Made by a program: the position numbers and the translations under genes. Shown here piece after piece: positions 22,829 to 35,390 of a stretch of DNA of 64,000 nt. Numbering within the stretch: position 1 is the stretch's first letter; each line of letters opens with the position of its first letter. The stretch is from Castanea sativa (taxonomy: Eukaryota; Streptophyta; Magnoliopsida; Fagales; Fagaceae), in the NCBI RefSeq assembly GCF_040712315.1, contig NC_134013.1, positions 39,961,001 through 40,025,000 on the forward strand. The letters are read 5' to 3'. The notes beneath the pieces are model-generated. The model saw only the letters and a program-made list of their open reading frames with translations, searched no databases and was not told the DNA's origin.

Positions 22829-25800
22829 TCATGTCTGTTGTGCTGCCACAAGGTTTTGGTATTCATTCAACAGTCCCATTGCACTTTCCATAATCCACTG
22901 TGGCTGTGATTGAACATGCTTGAAATAATAGCAATTTCGTGCATTCCAAATACTCCACGCCGTGATTGCCCACCTATCCGGCTCTAGTGGCTCCAGCGTT
23001 TCCTGCATGTGTTTGAAGAGTAGAAAAAAATCAACCACCTCATTGCTGTATCTCTGTACACGCCCACTGCCTAGCGTCCATACATTTCTTGCAAACGGGC
23101 ATTTCCATAGGATATGAGCAATAGTTTCTGGTTCCTGGCGACATAACTCGCATGTTGCCTCTACTTGGATTTTCTTACGGCTCAAGTTGTCCCTCATTGG
23201 TAGGTAGTTTGAGCATGCCCTCCATAGGAATGTTCCCACCTTTGGAGGTACGTTGAGCTTCCAGATTTTCCTCCATGTCACGCCGTGTTCCTGAGCTGAC
23301 GAGTGTTTTGCCAATGCACCAGATTTCAGTTTCAGAGCAACTCTGTATGTAGTCTTCACAGTGAATTTTTTTGCTTTATTCTCAGTCCAGACCAGTGTGT
23401 CGTGCGAGTCAAGTTAGTTGAGGGGAAGAGATAAGATTTGCTTACAAGTTCTTGGGGTAAATGTTTCTGCCAGTTTTCCTCTATCCCACTGTCGTGAACT
23501 ATGGTCTATCAACTCGCACACTTTCATCTCCGCATTGGGCTCATGTAAGAACGCTGGTGCACATGGGAGCCATTTATGTGTGGTTACCCCGATACTGTTT
23601 CCACCACCGATCTACCATGTGGACCCTTCCCTTAACACCTCTCTTGCAGCCAGCAATGACCTCCAAACAGCCGATAGATTAGATCCCAATTCTGCCATCA
23701 AGAAGCTACTGTTAGGAAAATACCTCGCCTTGTACACCCTCTAGAATAGTGATTGTTCATTATGGATAAGTCTCCATGTTTGCTTAGTCAACATTGCCAA
23801 ATTGAAAGCCGATATATCTCGGAATACCATGCCTCCTTTCTTCTTATCTATACACAATTTTTTCCAATTGATCCAATGAATCTTCTTTTTATCCTTGGTT
23901 TGGCCCCACTAGTAATTAGATGGGAGGGAGTTGATTTTGTCACAAATAGCATTAGGCAGTTTGAATAAACTCATGGAGTAGGTGGTTATTGCTTGGGTAA
24001 CCGTCTTAATCAAGATCTCCCTCCCTGCTTTAGATATAAGCGTTTCCTTCCACTCCATCACCCTTTTAGTGATTTTTTCTTGAAGCTCTTTAAAGGTGTT
24101 AACATTTGATTTTCCACACACCATTGGTAGTCCCAAATAGTTTTCACAATTCGCCATAATCCTTGCCCCCATCATTTGTTGTATAGCCCTTCTCCCTTCT
24201 AGTCCGGTGTTAGTGCTGAAAAATAAGGATGTTTTTTGTCTGTTGATTGCTTGACCAGATGTAGCTTCATAAATCCCCAATAGATCCAGTAATCGTTGAC
24301 ACTCCTCCACAGTGGCTTGATAAAATAAGAGGCTATCATTAGCAAACAAAAGGTGAGAGATACACACCCCATGTTGGCTAGACTTTATACCACTCAAAGT
24401 GTGGCTCTCTTGGGCTTTTCTAAGCATGGCAGATAAGCCTTCAGCACAAAGAAGGAATAAGTAAGGGGAAAGTGGGTCCCCCTGCTTTTTTCCTCTTGAT
24501 GGTTTGATGAATCCACGTGGCTCCCCATTGATTAGGACTGAATATGAGGCTGTTGTAATTGTCTCCGTGGCTAATTGAACCCATTTGGGATCAAAACCCA
24601 GCTTTAGCATTATCTGGTGTAGAAAACTCCACTCCACTCGGTCATAGGCCTTGCTAATGTCAAGCTTGACTGCCATTTGTCTCATCCTTCCTTTTCTTCG
24701 ATTCCTCATCCTGTGTAACAACTAATATGCTACAGTAGTATTATCAGTTATAAGCCTATTAGGTACAAAGGCACTTTGTGCATCAAATATCACCATAGGG
24801 AGGACATATTTCAAATGATTAGCTACAACCTTGGAGACAATTCTGGATATTACATTTCCCAAACTTATTGGCCTATAGTCAGACATGTTTTTCAATTCAT
24901 TGTTCTTCGAAATATCACAATATATGTAAAGTTTATTTTATGCAACATGTGACCAGAATTTAAAACTGACAGCACTACTCTTGTAACATCTTGACCATCT
25001 ATATGCCAATACTTTTGAAAAAAGAAAGGGGGCATACCATCTGGTCCGAGGCATTTTGAGGGGTGCATCTGAAACAACGCTTGCTTTACCTCCCCAGGTT
25101 TGTTCCTTTGGAGTAAGGTTGTGTTCATATCTGGAGTGACTACTTGATCCACAGCGTTCAATACCCCACTAAAGTCTGTCGGGTTGGAGGAGGTGAATGA
25201 ATCCTTGAAGTAGTTGATGGCTGTCTCGGCAATCTGATCATCATTCTAGCACCATACCCAAGTTTGGGATGTGATTTCGGAAACATGGTTTTTCCTATGT
25301 CGTTGGTTGGCTCTTTGGTGGAAGAACTTTGTGTTTTTGTCACTCGCCAATAACCAAATAGATCTTGACCTCTGCCGCCAATAAATTTTGTCCTGGTGGA
25401 GGAGTTCCTTAATCTCGTTCTTCAGTGCTTTGATTATTAGCTGGATTTCTGGATTATTTTGTAAAGCTAATTCCTCCAAAGTCGACTGCTTCTCTTAGAT
25501 TCTTGTTTTGAAATTCCCCACTATGTTTCGACTCCACCCAATCAAGGCTTGCCTACATCGTCTAATCTTCTCAAATAGCCGATACATAGGGCTGCCCGCC
25601 CCACTCTCGGCCTCCCAAGTAGCCCAGATTACATCTTCACATCCTTCATGATATGCCCATTTTTCCTCAAACCTTCTTGGTACTTTTCTCTTCTTGCAGA
25701 GTTGGTTAGGCACAAATATATTGATAAAAATCGGATTGTAATCAGAATAAGAAGATTGGATGTGAAATACCTTTGCATGGGGAAAAAGAGATCTCCATTC

Positions 25801-26407
25801 AAAATTTGCACATGCTCTATCCAATTGTTCTTGAACAAAAGAATCACCAAGGCATCCATTATTCCATGTGAAAATATTTCCTTGGAACCCCAGGTCCACC
25901 AAACCATAATGAAGAAGTGCTGCTCGAAATTCCATCATTGGTTGTTGTTGTTTTGGTAGGCATCCCTGCTTTTCTGAAGATTGTAAAATCTTGTTGAAAT
26001 TGCCACAACATAACCATGGGACTGAAAACCTTGTGTGCAGGTGTTTTAAGAGTTGCCAAGACTCCCTCTTCCTTTATTCCTTCGGCCATCCATAAAAACC
26101 TGTTAACCTATATGGTGTGTCTGATCCATTCAGTATGAGTGCATCAATATGATTAGGTGGGTAGGTTTGTATATGTAATTCCACATCCTTCTTCCACATA
26201 AAGCCAAGCCACCTCTCTTTGTTCACTTGGTACAGCTAACATGCAGCAGTAGGTTAAATCAACCCGGATCTGCTGCATCTCCTCCACTGATTGTTTTGTT
26301 TCCATCAAAAATAAAACCTTGAGAGCTTTTTCCCTCACAAGATGAGAGAAGACATCGACTGCACATTGGTTCCCAAGCCCCCGGCAGTTCTAGCTTAAAA
26401 GATTCAT
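22829..26407 (-). pseudogene. LINE ORF2: endonuclease, RT and zf-RVT, broken
   Basis: The start ATG is at 26,407 and opens MNLLS, a TAG at 26,390-26,392 where this family has Trp, then NCRGLGN: the endonuclease/exonuclease/phosphatase N-terminus. RT follows: LGPDGMPPFFFQKYW (about 25,060), then from 24,721 KLDISKAYDRVEWSFLHQIM, KKQGDPLSPYLFLLCAEGLS and LLFANDSLLF. The active-site box usually reads FADD, so a catalytic Asp appears replaced by Asn. The C-terminal zf-RVT (23,359-22,829) has WKLNVPPKVGTFLWRA and CELCRQEPETIAHILWKCPF. No RNase H domain follows. ORF2 nicks target DNA and reverse-transcribes the LINE RNA. Several frameshifts and stops make it inactive. Confidence 0.88.
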
Positions 26408-26412
26408 TGGTG

Positions 26413-27812
26413 TCAGTGAGGCTGATACTCAACCTTCGCTGTTGACAATTGCTTGATGTGGGTGGCATCTTGTATTTTAGTTCGCTTGCCACATGAACCA
26501 AATTCCTTGAAAGTTGCTACTTCATCCTCAGATAATCTTCTCTTAGAGCCGATGGTAACTGCATAGCTAGGGTTTGTTGTTGAAGACCCTTGCTTTCTCT
26601 CTATTTTTTTTCCATGTAGGACCTTTGCTGCTGTCCCGATTTTGGGTATTTTTCTCCAAGTCACGTGCTGCCTCATGTGGTTTCTTTGATGATGCATGTG
26701 GGGCACTAGTCGTAGAGGTGTATTCTACTGGAACACTTATTAGAGCATTAGGTGATGTTTGGTCCATAACTTTAGCCATGCAATTCACTCCCTTCTTAAT
26801 GTTTGTTACGATTTGGGAAGTATCCAATCTTGAGATATTTGCTGCCAATAATTTCTCATGTAATGATTCGATTTCCATTCCAGCCTTGTTAACCGTTTGG
26901 CAATTGTCTTCAACGGTACCTTGGTTAGCATTAATTGCATTAATGATTGGCGGTTTCAGTTGTTGAGGCGTGTGAGGCGCCTCCTTTGTGCCCCTGACTG
27001 TCCCCGGCATGCCGTCCACCCTCGTCGGCTTCCTCTCATTTGTTCCGCCCCTGGTGTTGTTTTCCTCCTTCCGACGGTATCCAGCTTTTAGCCATTCACT
27101 GTATAGCATGTCAGCTAGCCCCTGGTCCATGGCTTTTGAGCAAGCCGTTGCTTCATGTTCGAAACAGCCACACCGAAAGCACAGCCCAACCAGATGTTCA
27201 TATTTGAATCCAACTTGTATTTTATCACCCTCTAGACTAGCTACAATCCCCCCTATGTATCGGCTTATCCAATGGAAGCTCAATTCTAATACGAATAAAC
27301 CGAGCTTGATCTGACGTGAAAATAGTGGTATCGATCTCCACTACTTCACCCAGCCCCCTTCCCATGTCTCTGCTAGTTTCCTCCGTAAGTAAATCAAATG
27401 GTAATCCCCAAATCTCAATCCACATTGGAATCGTTTGGAATATCACCAAGGCTGCTGTCATACCTCGTTCCCATCTTCGAAGCACCAAAGGATGATCTTC
27501 GAAACTCCACGGACCATTGTTAATGACCCATTTCAACTGACTCTCCAGTGCGAATTTAAATTGAAACAGGCCCTCCCCAATATCAACAATCCTGAGATCA
27601 GATCCCAGTCTCCAAACCGCTATGAGCAGTGATTTCACCACCCTTTGGTTGTAAGGTTGGGTTGTTAGGAAGCGTCCCAAGAGACTTAATGAGCATTCTT
27701 CTAGTATTTCCTTTCTCCAAGTTGCCCTGACTTGACACACTTCCCCCTCCTCCTCGGTCACGTTTATTCTTTGTAGCCTTTCAATGAAATCCCCCTCCAT
27801 TCTGTACCCCAA
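26413..27812 (-). pseudogene. LINE ORF1: DUF4283 and CCHC zinc knuckle, broken
   Basis: From 27,812 the frame reads MEGDFIERLQRINVTEEE after a short leader, then NGPWSFEDHPLVLRRW, IPMWIEIWGLPFDLLTEE: a DUF4283-type nucleic-acid-binding domain. After a frameshift near 27,240-27,280 comes GLCFRCGCFEHEATAC, a CX2CX4HX4C knuckle. A second frameshift near 26,570-26,700 leads to a charged C-terminus ending about 26,413. ORF1 proteins of plant L1 elements bind the element's RNA. It ends just upstream of ORF2. Confidence 0.85.
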
Positions 27813-28693
27813 AGCTATGTTGGTCCTGAACAGTATTCCCTCACTTTACTTGAAAGATCAAAGAGGAGCACACCAGTAATTGATGAAGAAAAGCTCACCC
27901 TTGGTGAGAAGGAAAGCTCACCCTTAGTGAGAGTTATGTGGATGTATCGATTAGGTATTTACATCTAAAAGTCACTAATTTTTTAACACTAGGGAATATG
28001 TGTAATATTTCAGTTATTTTGACTTATTATCTATGCATCTTTCTAATTGGGTCACTTTGGAATACGTATCATAATATAAATTCCAAATCAAAATTAATGG
28101 CTTTGCATAAACGTTAAATTAATGAGATACATTATACCAATACAAATATAAAAGTTTGTGCTATACAGTTTACATCAAAACAAACAAGTCCCTTCTTTTG
28201 TAAAAGACATGAATAAAACACTTGATAGAATAGTAAGTTATAGTCTTGATAATATTAGTAGTTTATTGCAACATTAAATAAACTAAATTCAACAATTCAA
28301 CATTCATTGCATGTGAAAAGTGAACGTAAGGCATAAATAATAATGAACAATAATTGACAATCTCAAAGTATAAAAGAGTTCATACCATAACTATTCATGA
28401 GTGTCAGATGATATTATATTCTCAAATTTAAGATTTGAATTTTTAACATTAAACATTAAAGTTTTTAATCTTTAAAGAAATAATTCAATAAACTAGAACC
28501 AAATATAGTAGAATTTGTAATGCCCCAAAGTTATTAACTAATGGAAAAACAAAGTTCATATTATCCAAACTTAATCCATGATCACATAGAAGATGTTAAT
28601 TGCTTTCAAAAATTCAAAATCACAATCATGATAATGAAAACTATAATTGTTTATAAACCTTTTTAATGGAAAAACACGATAGTTCTAAAACAC

Positions 28694-28707
28694 AAGCTCT
28701 AATACCA
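28694..28707 (-). other. Primer binding site of the copia element
   Basis: On minus the sequence is tggtattagagctt. It differs by one base from TGGTATCAGAGC, the copia PBS complementary to initiator Met-tRNA. It lies directly inside the 5' LTR. Confidence 0.88.
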
Positions 28708-28709
28708 CA

Positions 28710-29139
28710 TTTAAATGTTTTCTTTATGTTGTTAGATTATAAACAACCATAATATAATAATTTAGGATCTTGAATTATCAACAACTACACAAATTAAATA
28801 TAAAGTTTACCTTGATCCATTGTTGAAATTTTTCTTAAGATCAAGTTTTAGTATAAAAGGCACTTAATTCTTATAGAATTTGTTTCTCTCTCTTGACCCT
28901 CTTTTCTCTTTAACTATACAATGTATATGATGGGGTAGTTGAATGTCTCTTTTATAGGTAGAGAGAGGACCAAATTCCTTCTATCTATAACCTCCACTTG
29001 CCCATCAAAGTTGGTGTTACTTAGTAAACTTAATTCTCCATTAACTAATGTTTTAAGGACATGTAACTTCTTATTAAACCATAAGATATATGAAGTTATC
29101 AAATATATATATTATCAAATGGAACAATTTATTCTTACA
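28710..29139 (-). repeat. 5' LTR of the complete copia element
   Basis: It is 430 bp and ends TTATTCTTACA on plus. The left end has mutated from TG to TT. It matches the interrupted LTR at 15.4-16.9 kb along its full length. Confidence 0.92.
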
Positions 29140-29140
29140 A

Positions 29141-29316
29141 AAATAACATGTCGCATGATGCTTTGTCATTCATCTTTGTTCACGTATCATGGTGGCCAGG
29201 TCCAAGTTTAATTTGTAAAGGTAATACAAAAATAACATGTTGCATGATACTATGTCATTCATCTTTGTTCACGTATCACGGTGGCCAGGTCCAACTTTAA
29301 TTTGTAAAGGTTATAT
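29141..29316. repeat. 89-bp tandem duplication abutting the copia 3' flank
   Basis: Two units, about 29,141-29,229 and 29,230-29,316, both start 'aaataacatgt' and contain 'gtcattcatctttgttcacg' and 'ggtggccaggtccaa'. A few substitutions separate them. The first begins inside the AAAAT target duplication of the copia element. Confidence 0.88.
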
Positions 29317-29319
29317 TGG

Positions 29320-30205
29320 TATATCTTGATAAAACACATTGCACTTGTACTTGTATTTACGTAGTTCTAAGTGGGTTCAAGTAGACCATAAGACTTATAT
29401 GTCAAGTGGTATGATTGAAGATATGAAGATCACTCAAGCTTTAGTGTAGAAAAGACAATATAGAAAGTCTAGATACCTAACTTGACACCTCTAAATTTAT
29501 CGAGATATGATGAATCGCAATACCTGCCTCAATACTTCTTAATCTATCTAGAAATTCAAGTTTCAACTGTTCAAATCTGTTTTCGGCCCATGATGACCAA
29601 AGCCTTCTAGAATTTTGTGCCTAAGGTTTTCAGAGTTATAAAAGACTTATTTTATAGTGTCATCATACAGAGTGACAGATAAACAAACATATAATGTGAT
29701 ACACGCTTTTGTGAAGCTACTCCGACTCTTGTGTGCCTTAGGGTTATGTACCAAATTGCTTTCAGATCTACAAGCGTGGATTGAAGAACTTTATACCCAA
29801 CAACAACTCTCAAGTTGCTGGCATTAGTCACGTATTGGGATCCATGCAAAGGGAAGAAGTCTCTACAAGATCAAGTCTAGTTAATGATTGGAGCAAAGGT
29901 TCAACTATAGGTTGATATTTCGAGATAAGCCGGGTAGTGGCAAGATTTTTTTATACTTGTAAATACTTGATTCTTGATTAGTGGATTCTTCAGGAGTGGT
30001 GACTTGAAATTCACCTAGTGGGGTTTTTCCTATGAAGGCTTTTCCTATTCGTCAACAAATCATTGTGTCAAATTTACTTTTTGTAGCACTATAGATTTTT
30101 GGTGATTTGTTTATGTCTCCATGTTATTTACATGTAATTTGATCCAGTTAATCAACTTCGGTAATTTTTGAATTAATTAATTGTGGTTAATCTATAACCC
30201 AACAT
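29320..30205 (+). mobile_element. Diverged copia-type LTR fragment
   Basis: It shares landmarks in order with the LTR at 9855-10,781: 'aaaacacattgcacttgta'-like start, 'gttcaactataggttgat', 'gacttgaaattcacctagtg', 'ggggtttttcct' and an AT-rich end at about 30,205. Ends and target duplication are not clear. Confidence 0.55.
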
Positions 30206-30892
30206 GATTGAATTTGAATATATATGGAACATGTGACCATGCTTTATAATATTTTTCCTTGAGTTTGCCATGTGTTATAAAATTGTGCATGTGACATATT
30301 TGTGCTTACCAATATTTTTTTTTGCTAGTATACAAATATTTTGTTGTTATTAGTTGTGTTATTTTGTGAGTTATTTGGTCATTATTAATTAAATTCTCTC
30401 TCATAGGAATCGGTATTTTTTTCATTTTTTTTTAGAGAGTTTGAACCCATGGTGTCTACTCCTAGTGATAGTTCTTTATCATCAAACCAAGACACTAATT
30501 AGTTTTTAGTGTAGGTAGGGATTAATTATAATTATTAATGCATTATCAAAAGGGTCCACATCTAATTATCTCTTTTCCGAATATAGCTACAAATATGCCT
30601 AAGTAACACATAGGCTTTTGGAATGTTCTGTGTGTAAGACTTGTTTATCAAAAACATTCTAAATTTTCTTATTTTCCACAATATTTTTCACCTTTATTGA
30701 AGTGATTGAATGTGTGTAGTTGACACAACTTTTTACATAGATCCACCACGTTTATTTTTCCAACATTCATAGCTCACTTTTAACAATTATATAAAATGTG
30801 GTGAAAAATAACTGTCTTTAATTTTTGTGTAAATATTGAGTAGTTGGATCTTTGTATTGAGAAAGACCAGTCTAACATCATCATGCCTACTA
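30206..30892. other. Non-coding, no gene seen
   Basis: AT-rich, no supported frame and no clear repeat structure. Confidence 0.55.
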
Positions 30893-31853
30893 CTTTGGCA
30901 AACTACTTTAACACATAATTAATCACAAAAACAGCGAAAATTAATGGTTAAAGAGTAAGGGAAGAGAGATGCAAACACAAGGATAACACTGATACGTGTT
31001 ATCAAAGAAGGAAGCGAATAACTTGGCGAAAAACTACTCCGCCATCCTCCAAGTGGTAAATGATCCACTAGAAAATTAGTTGAGATACATGAATAGCAAT
31101 AGACCCTCCAAGCCTAATCTACCCGATGCACCTAAGCCCTACAAGCTTCTTGCTCCAACAGGGTTAAGCCTAACATTGTCTTCTCTAGCTTACCGAATCC
31201 CACAATAAGCCCATATTTCATCCGCCATCCTTGGCATCTTCCAATGCTTCCTAAAGCTCCAAAAACACTCTCAACACTTTGAGTGGGTGTGGGTAGTGTT
31301 TGGGTACAAATCTCCTCTCAATGGGTATAACAATGGGAGAGGGAAGGAGAAGAGACTACAAAGATTTCTCTCTAAGAATGAGTAACTATCTCTCTAATGA
31401 GGTAGGTGTGTTGTAGAAACCTCTCTTAGGGTTTTTCCCTCAATAGCCACACATACATTTCGTGGGTATAAGGGTATTTATGTAAGGTATGAGATGGAAT
31501 GTGAAAAGTTATTTTTCAGCAAAACAGGGTGTTCTAGCGACTTAACTAGTGACTGGGACTAGTCACGAGTTTTAGTTACAAAATAACTAACTGGTCTGAT
31601 TGTACTTTTTGTCCTATAGTACTCCAGCTGACATGACCCTTCAGCTTCCTACATGCTTCACACATGTGCTTGATTCAGGCGGGTGGCCAGTCGCAAGTTA
31701 GTCGCAAGCTCTAGTCGCGAGTTGCCTATTTGATGCACACCCTTGATCAATTCTTCACACTCTCTCACATACAACCCTTACATAATTCCCACCTAAATAT
31801 AGGGTATCTAATTGCTGAATTACAAGCAAATTTGGCACGAAATAAAGCCAACA
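30893..31853 (-). mobile_element. LTR-like repeat, minus orientation (tentative)
   Basis: On minus it starts TGTTGGCTTTATTTCG and has a TATA-like 'cataaatacccttatac' promoter region near 31,475, then 'gagaggtttctacaacac' leader-like sequence and an end near 'aaagtagtaggca'. The layout is that of a solo LTR of about 960 bp. Flanks (catgg on the right, tcatca on the left) do not match, so the call rests on layout only. Confidence 0.4.
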
Positions 31854-32544
31854 CATGGTTAAATAAATTCAACCTTACAAAATTAAAAGATAAATGATTG
31901 AGGCATTATTCATGTTTGAATAACCAAATAAGTAAAAAAATTTAGATATCAAATGACAAAGTACATACTAAGATAATTTGGTTGTAATATATTTCAAATT
32001 ATAGACATATATAAGAAGAATTCATAAGTGTAAAAAGAGTGAAGTTGAAGTATATAAATGAAATTGGCTTAAATTATGGATGCTTAAAATAGTCCATTGC
32101 TAAAATAAACAAATTTTCAACATAAAAGATGATATTTCACGGAATGTTTGTTGCTTAATAATGACATGATATTCATAAAAGAGAATATATAAATAAATAA
32201 ACAATCAAATTGTGAAGTATATTCTCAAATTGAAGCAGAGTGGCAACTGCATCTAAAATTAAACACAACTATTAGACTATTTTTCAAGATATTAGATTAT
32301 GAAATTTGTTTTTAAGATCATAAATTTCTCATATGTTTTTATACTTTACAAAATTAGCTATCCAATTGGGCATTCGTAATTTTTTTTTTTTTTATAAATA
32401 TTTTGGGATGTTGATATTATGTAGAAGTGAAACTTATTTGTTTGTTTTAATTAGATTTTCAAATGGTAGACAGGACTCTTTTGTGTTTGTGCTATTTTGT
32501 TAGTTAGCAATGTAGGGATTTATATAATTTTATAATTATTGAAC
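31854..32544. other. Non-coding, no gene seen
   Basis: AT-rich sequence without supported frames or recognised repeats. Confidence 0.55.
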
Positions 32545-33514
32545 TGTTAGGAAATTTAGACCATGGTTGATAGAATTAACAAGCTTTAAACCCAAATTGT
32601 TAATTAGATTTATTATGAATAAAACTTGTTAAAACAAAAAGATATCAATATCATGTCAAAATCATGCACAACGGAATAGTAAATAAAACAAGATATGATG
32701 ACCCAGGAAAACCAATGAAACAAACTAGTTTCATAGTAAAAAACTTGGGGGAAACCTTCCTAAAAAGGAATCCACTATAATAAAGAAATGTTTCAGATCT
32801 AGTACAAAACATTTGTCACTAGACTCTACAATCCCAGTAGATGAACTTACGGTAGAAACCTTCTATCGCTTTAGAACCTCTGAATTCTTTAATATATAGA
32901 CATCACCCTTTTGCACGAATCCTAGTACGTGACTAACCAAAGATGCACGGCTCTCAGTACGTGACTAACTCACCAACTTGAAGAAGATTGTTAGATGCAA
33001 AGTTCTTCACTTCATCAACAATGAAGATCAAGAAGCACTTGGTTACAAAACCCTAAGACGCAAAGATGCAGTAGCTTCTTTAAGAGAAAATAAGGCATCG
33101 GTCACCTTTTGCATATGTTCTTCTTGTATTCTTATATGTGATGGCCTTTAAAATAAGTCTTATATATGTCTAGGGTTATAAGAAAAGAAACCCTACACAT
33201 ACATGTCAGCATGGGCCGAAAATCAGATCTGGAAATCTGAATTTTGTAATTCTCAATAGATAGTATCTGTTGAGTAGCTGTTGAGCCTCGATAGATAGTA
33301 TCTGTTGAGCAATTGTTGACCTTTAATGAATTAGTACTTCTTCACTTATTTTTTGGACAGATTTGCATGACTTCAATACTAGACTTAAACTCTTGTTCCT
33401 TGAAGTATTAAACACGTTCTAGATCTTCCCAATTACAAGTAAAGCGTGTTTTGTCATAGGATTAGCCAATTCTAAAGGCATATGTTCTTAACATGATTTA
33501 CATATGTCCTAACA
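32545..33514 (+). mobile_element. Copia-type solo LTR, TSD TGAAC
   Basis: It starts TGTTAGGAAATTTAGACC and ends CATATGTCCTAACA, 970 bp, flanked exactly by TGAAC at 32,540-32,544 and 33,515-33,519. It contains 'gtacgtgactaac' twice and 'ctcgatagatagtatctg'-type repeats shared with the LTR nested in the copia integrase. No internal region remains. The strand cannot be set without a PBS or polypurine tract; plus is nominal. Confidence 0.92.
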
Positions 33515-33922
33515 TGAACAAATATCAATTTGTTGAGTTGAACTCTTTTTGATATGGGTGGTGAATTCAAATAAATGAGCAAGTAGTTTGTTGCATGACA
33601 TACCAAGTGGCAAATACATGTTTTTTAAAATAAAATAAAATAAAAATTCATGTGAAAAATAAGGGCTAACCTAACCCAAATCCTGATTGGTTTGACCCGT
33701 TTTAACCCGCTTAAAATGGCCTTTTGTTTTTACCCAAATTCATTTTCGACAAGACCAGACCTGACACCAATTTTGCCACATCTACCTTTAATTATGTGAT
33801 CAATGTCAGTTCACTGATCTTGAAAACCACACCATGACTATTACAACCCTAAAATTTTTTGAGTGATGTTAGGAGTTTTAGAAATTTATTATAACAAACA
33901 CAAGGGAAAACACTAATTAAAA
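33515..33922. other. Non-coding, no gene seen
   Basis: Includes a poly-purine 'aaaataaaataaaataaaa' run near 33,626 and pyrimidine-rich text, but no frame or defined repeat. Confidence 0.5.
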
Positions 33923-34091
33923 GAGTAAGACTTAGGTACAATACTTAGGTGTTGTTCCTTAGGTTCTAAAGATTCTGCCAGGTAACTTTTTTCTCATGGA
34001 TGGAAGTGTATTTTTTAAGTTAAGTAGTCACATGATAGAATCTTAAGAGGGAAAGGAATAACACCTAAGGTATTGTACATAAGTTTTGTCC
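33923..34091. mobile_element. Mutator-type MITE, TSD TAATTAAAA
   Basis: About 169 bp with imperfect terminal inverted repeats of about 35 bp: 'gagtaagacttaggtacaat' on the left and 'ggacaaaacttatgtacaat' when the right end is inverted, then 'ttaggtgtt(g/a)ttcc' on both. A 9-bp TAATTAAAA duplication flanks it at 33,914-33,922 and 34,092-34,100. Nine-base duplications fit the Mutator superfamily. Confidence 0.85.
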
Positions 34092-34549
34092 TAATTAAAA
34101 AATCTGTTTAATATATAGTTTATGTGAAATTAATTATAATTATGTCAAGTTAGTTGGTAAGTAATATTTTATAGTGAAATTAATTGATAATAACTTTATG
34201 TTTTCCAAATTATTTTGACTTGAAATATCATGTGATTTGTGAACTCCCACACTTTTGAATAAGCCCAAGTCATCTGTTTATTGTAGACAGAAGTTCTAAC
34301 ACATATTTTGGAATTGAGAAATTTCCACTTTATCTGATGTGTGATTCCAACCTTGTACAATCATTTTCACAAACCTACTTTGTTTGCCTTTTCATTTTCT
34401 TGCTCTTGTTTTTTTGGGTGAACTTAATTTTATTTATTTATTCATTAGAATGTGATAAAATTTTGAACCTAAAGCATATTCATCCATAAGAGTTTTTAGC
34501 CCAATATCTTCAAGTTATATTTACCTTAACTAAGATCATGATTGCTATA

Positions 34550-35390
34550 TGTTGGGGTTTTTAGACCCATTGGTTGATTTTACAGCGGAATTAAGCCAAC
34601 TTCAAATAATTAACAAGTTGTAAATTCGTATTAGTTTTCAAGTTAATTGTCATAAATTAAATATGTTACCAATAAAGAAATAAAATAATAAATTCAGCGG
34701 AAATAACAGAAGAAAATAATATGGTGACCTAAGAAAACCTATGTAACAAACTGTATCAAAAAAAAAAAAAAGTATAAGAATTTAACCTATCAATCCCAAG
34801 GTAAACAGATCTACTAACATAAAATTGGAGTCTATACAATAAATTTAACCATATATCTACTGCTACCTTATGTGGTACTTACTAATGTGACCACACAAAC
34901 TCCTTGGTTGTGACTCTAAGAAACCTCTTAAAGGTTTAGACTAAAAACTTTGATGTAGACTAGATTGCTCTATAGCTTCAAATAATATCTGCACTATGGC
35001 AGCAACAATACCATGTTGATTTTTCTCTATTTGCTCTTGAATTCTCATATGCTGAATAGGTAGAGAAGCTTAGATCTACTCTTTGAAAATTTTAAGGTTT
35101 CTACCTCTCTAACCTCTTAATAAGTCGTGTTTAATGGGGTTTTGTATAGACTTTCCATTAGGGTTACAAAAACCCAAGTGTACTGTTAACTTAATAAATC
35201 ACATCATATATGAAAAGCTGAAAAGCTGAATTTGCATTTCTCAATCAGTTGAACTCATCTCGATTGCTCAAACTTACAGATTCTAGGATTTATTAAGCAA
35301 ATTTTAGACCTATAAATTTACATTAAGAACTCAACAAGACTCAATTTCTCTTGTCATGGGTTACAAACGCCTAGTTCGTTGGACCTAACA
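34550..35390 (+). mobile_element. Copia-type solo LTR, TSD CTAT[A/C]
   Basis: It starts TGTTGGGGTTTTTAGACC and ends TTGGACCTAACA, 841 bp. Flanks are ctata (34,545-34,549) and ctatc (35,391-35,395), one mismatch. The first half resembles 32,545-33,514 ('gcggaa', 'atggtgacctaagaaaacc'). No internal region. Strand nominal. Confidence 0.8.

Larger units (their letters stand above)
22652..27967 (-). mobile_element. L1-type LINE nested in the copia element, TSD AAAGTCACTA
   Basis: The 3' end, on minus, is a poly(A) tail (plus-strand poly(T), 22,652-22,664). A perfect 10-bp duplication AAAGTCACTA flanks the element at 22,642-22,651 and 27,968-27,977. Inside are ORF1 (DUF4283 plus CCHC knuckle) and ORF2 (endonuclease, RT, zf-RVT). 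At 5.3 kb it looks full length or nearly so. It interrupts the copia 5' region between the PBS (28.7 kb) and gag (22.1 kb), in the same orientation. Confidence 0.92.
15416..29139 (-). mobile_element. Complete copia element with three nested insertions, TSD AAAAT
   Basis: The two LTRs are 15,416-16,913 (3' LTR, with a nested element) and 28,710-29,139 (5' LTR, 430 bp). AAAAT flanks both outer ends (15,411-15,415 and 29,140-29,144). A PBS matching initiator Met-tRNA (tggtattagagc on minus) lies at 28,696-28,707, and a purine tract (aagtgggaga on minus) at about 16,915-16,924. By hand count about 33 of 275 aligned LTR bases differ (12 percent), so insertion is old. The minus-strand coding order is gag, protease, integrase, RT, RNase H, all broken. 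Nested within it: a PIF/Harbinger-type element at 15,578-16,639, an LTR at 19,974-20,960 and a LINE at 22,652-27,967. Without these the element is about 6.4 kb. Confidence 0.93.

Noticed and set aside
23418..23968. Plus-strand frames of 70-108 codons
   Set aside because: They are antisense to the LINE RT and zf-RVT coding region, which explains the open frames.
26574..27314. Plus-strand frames of 108-130 codons
   Set aside because: Antisense shadows of LINE ORF1.
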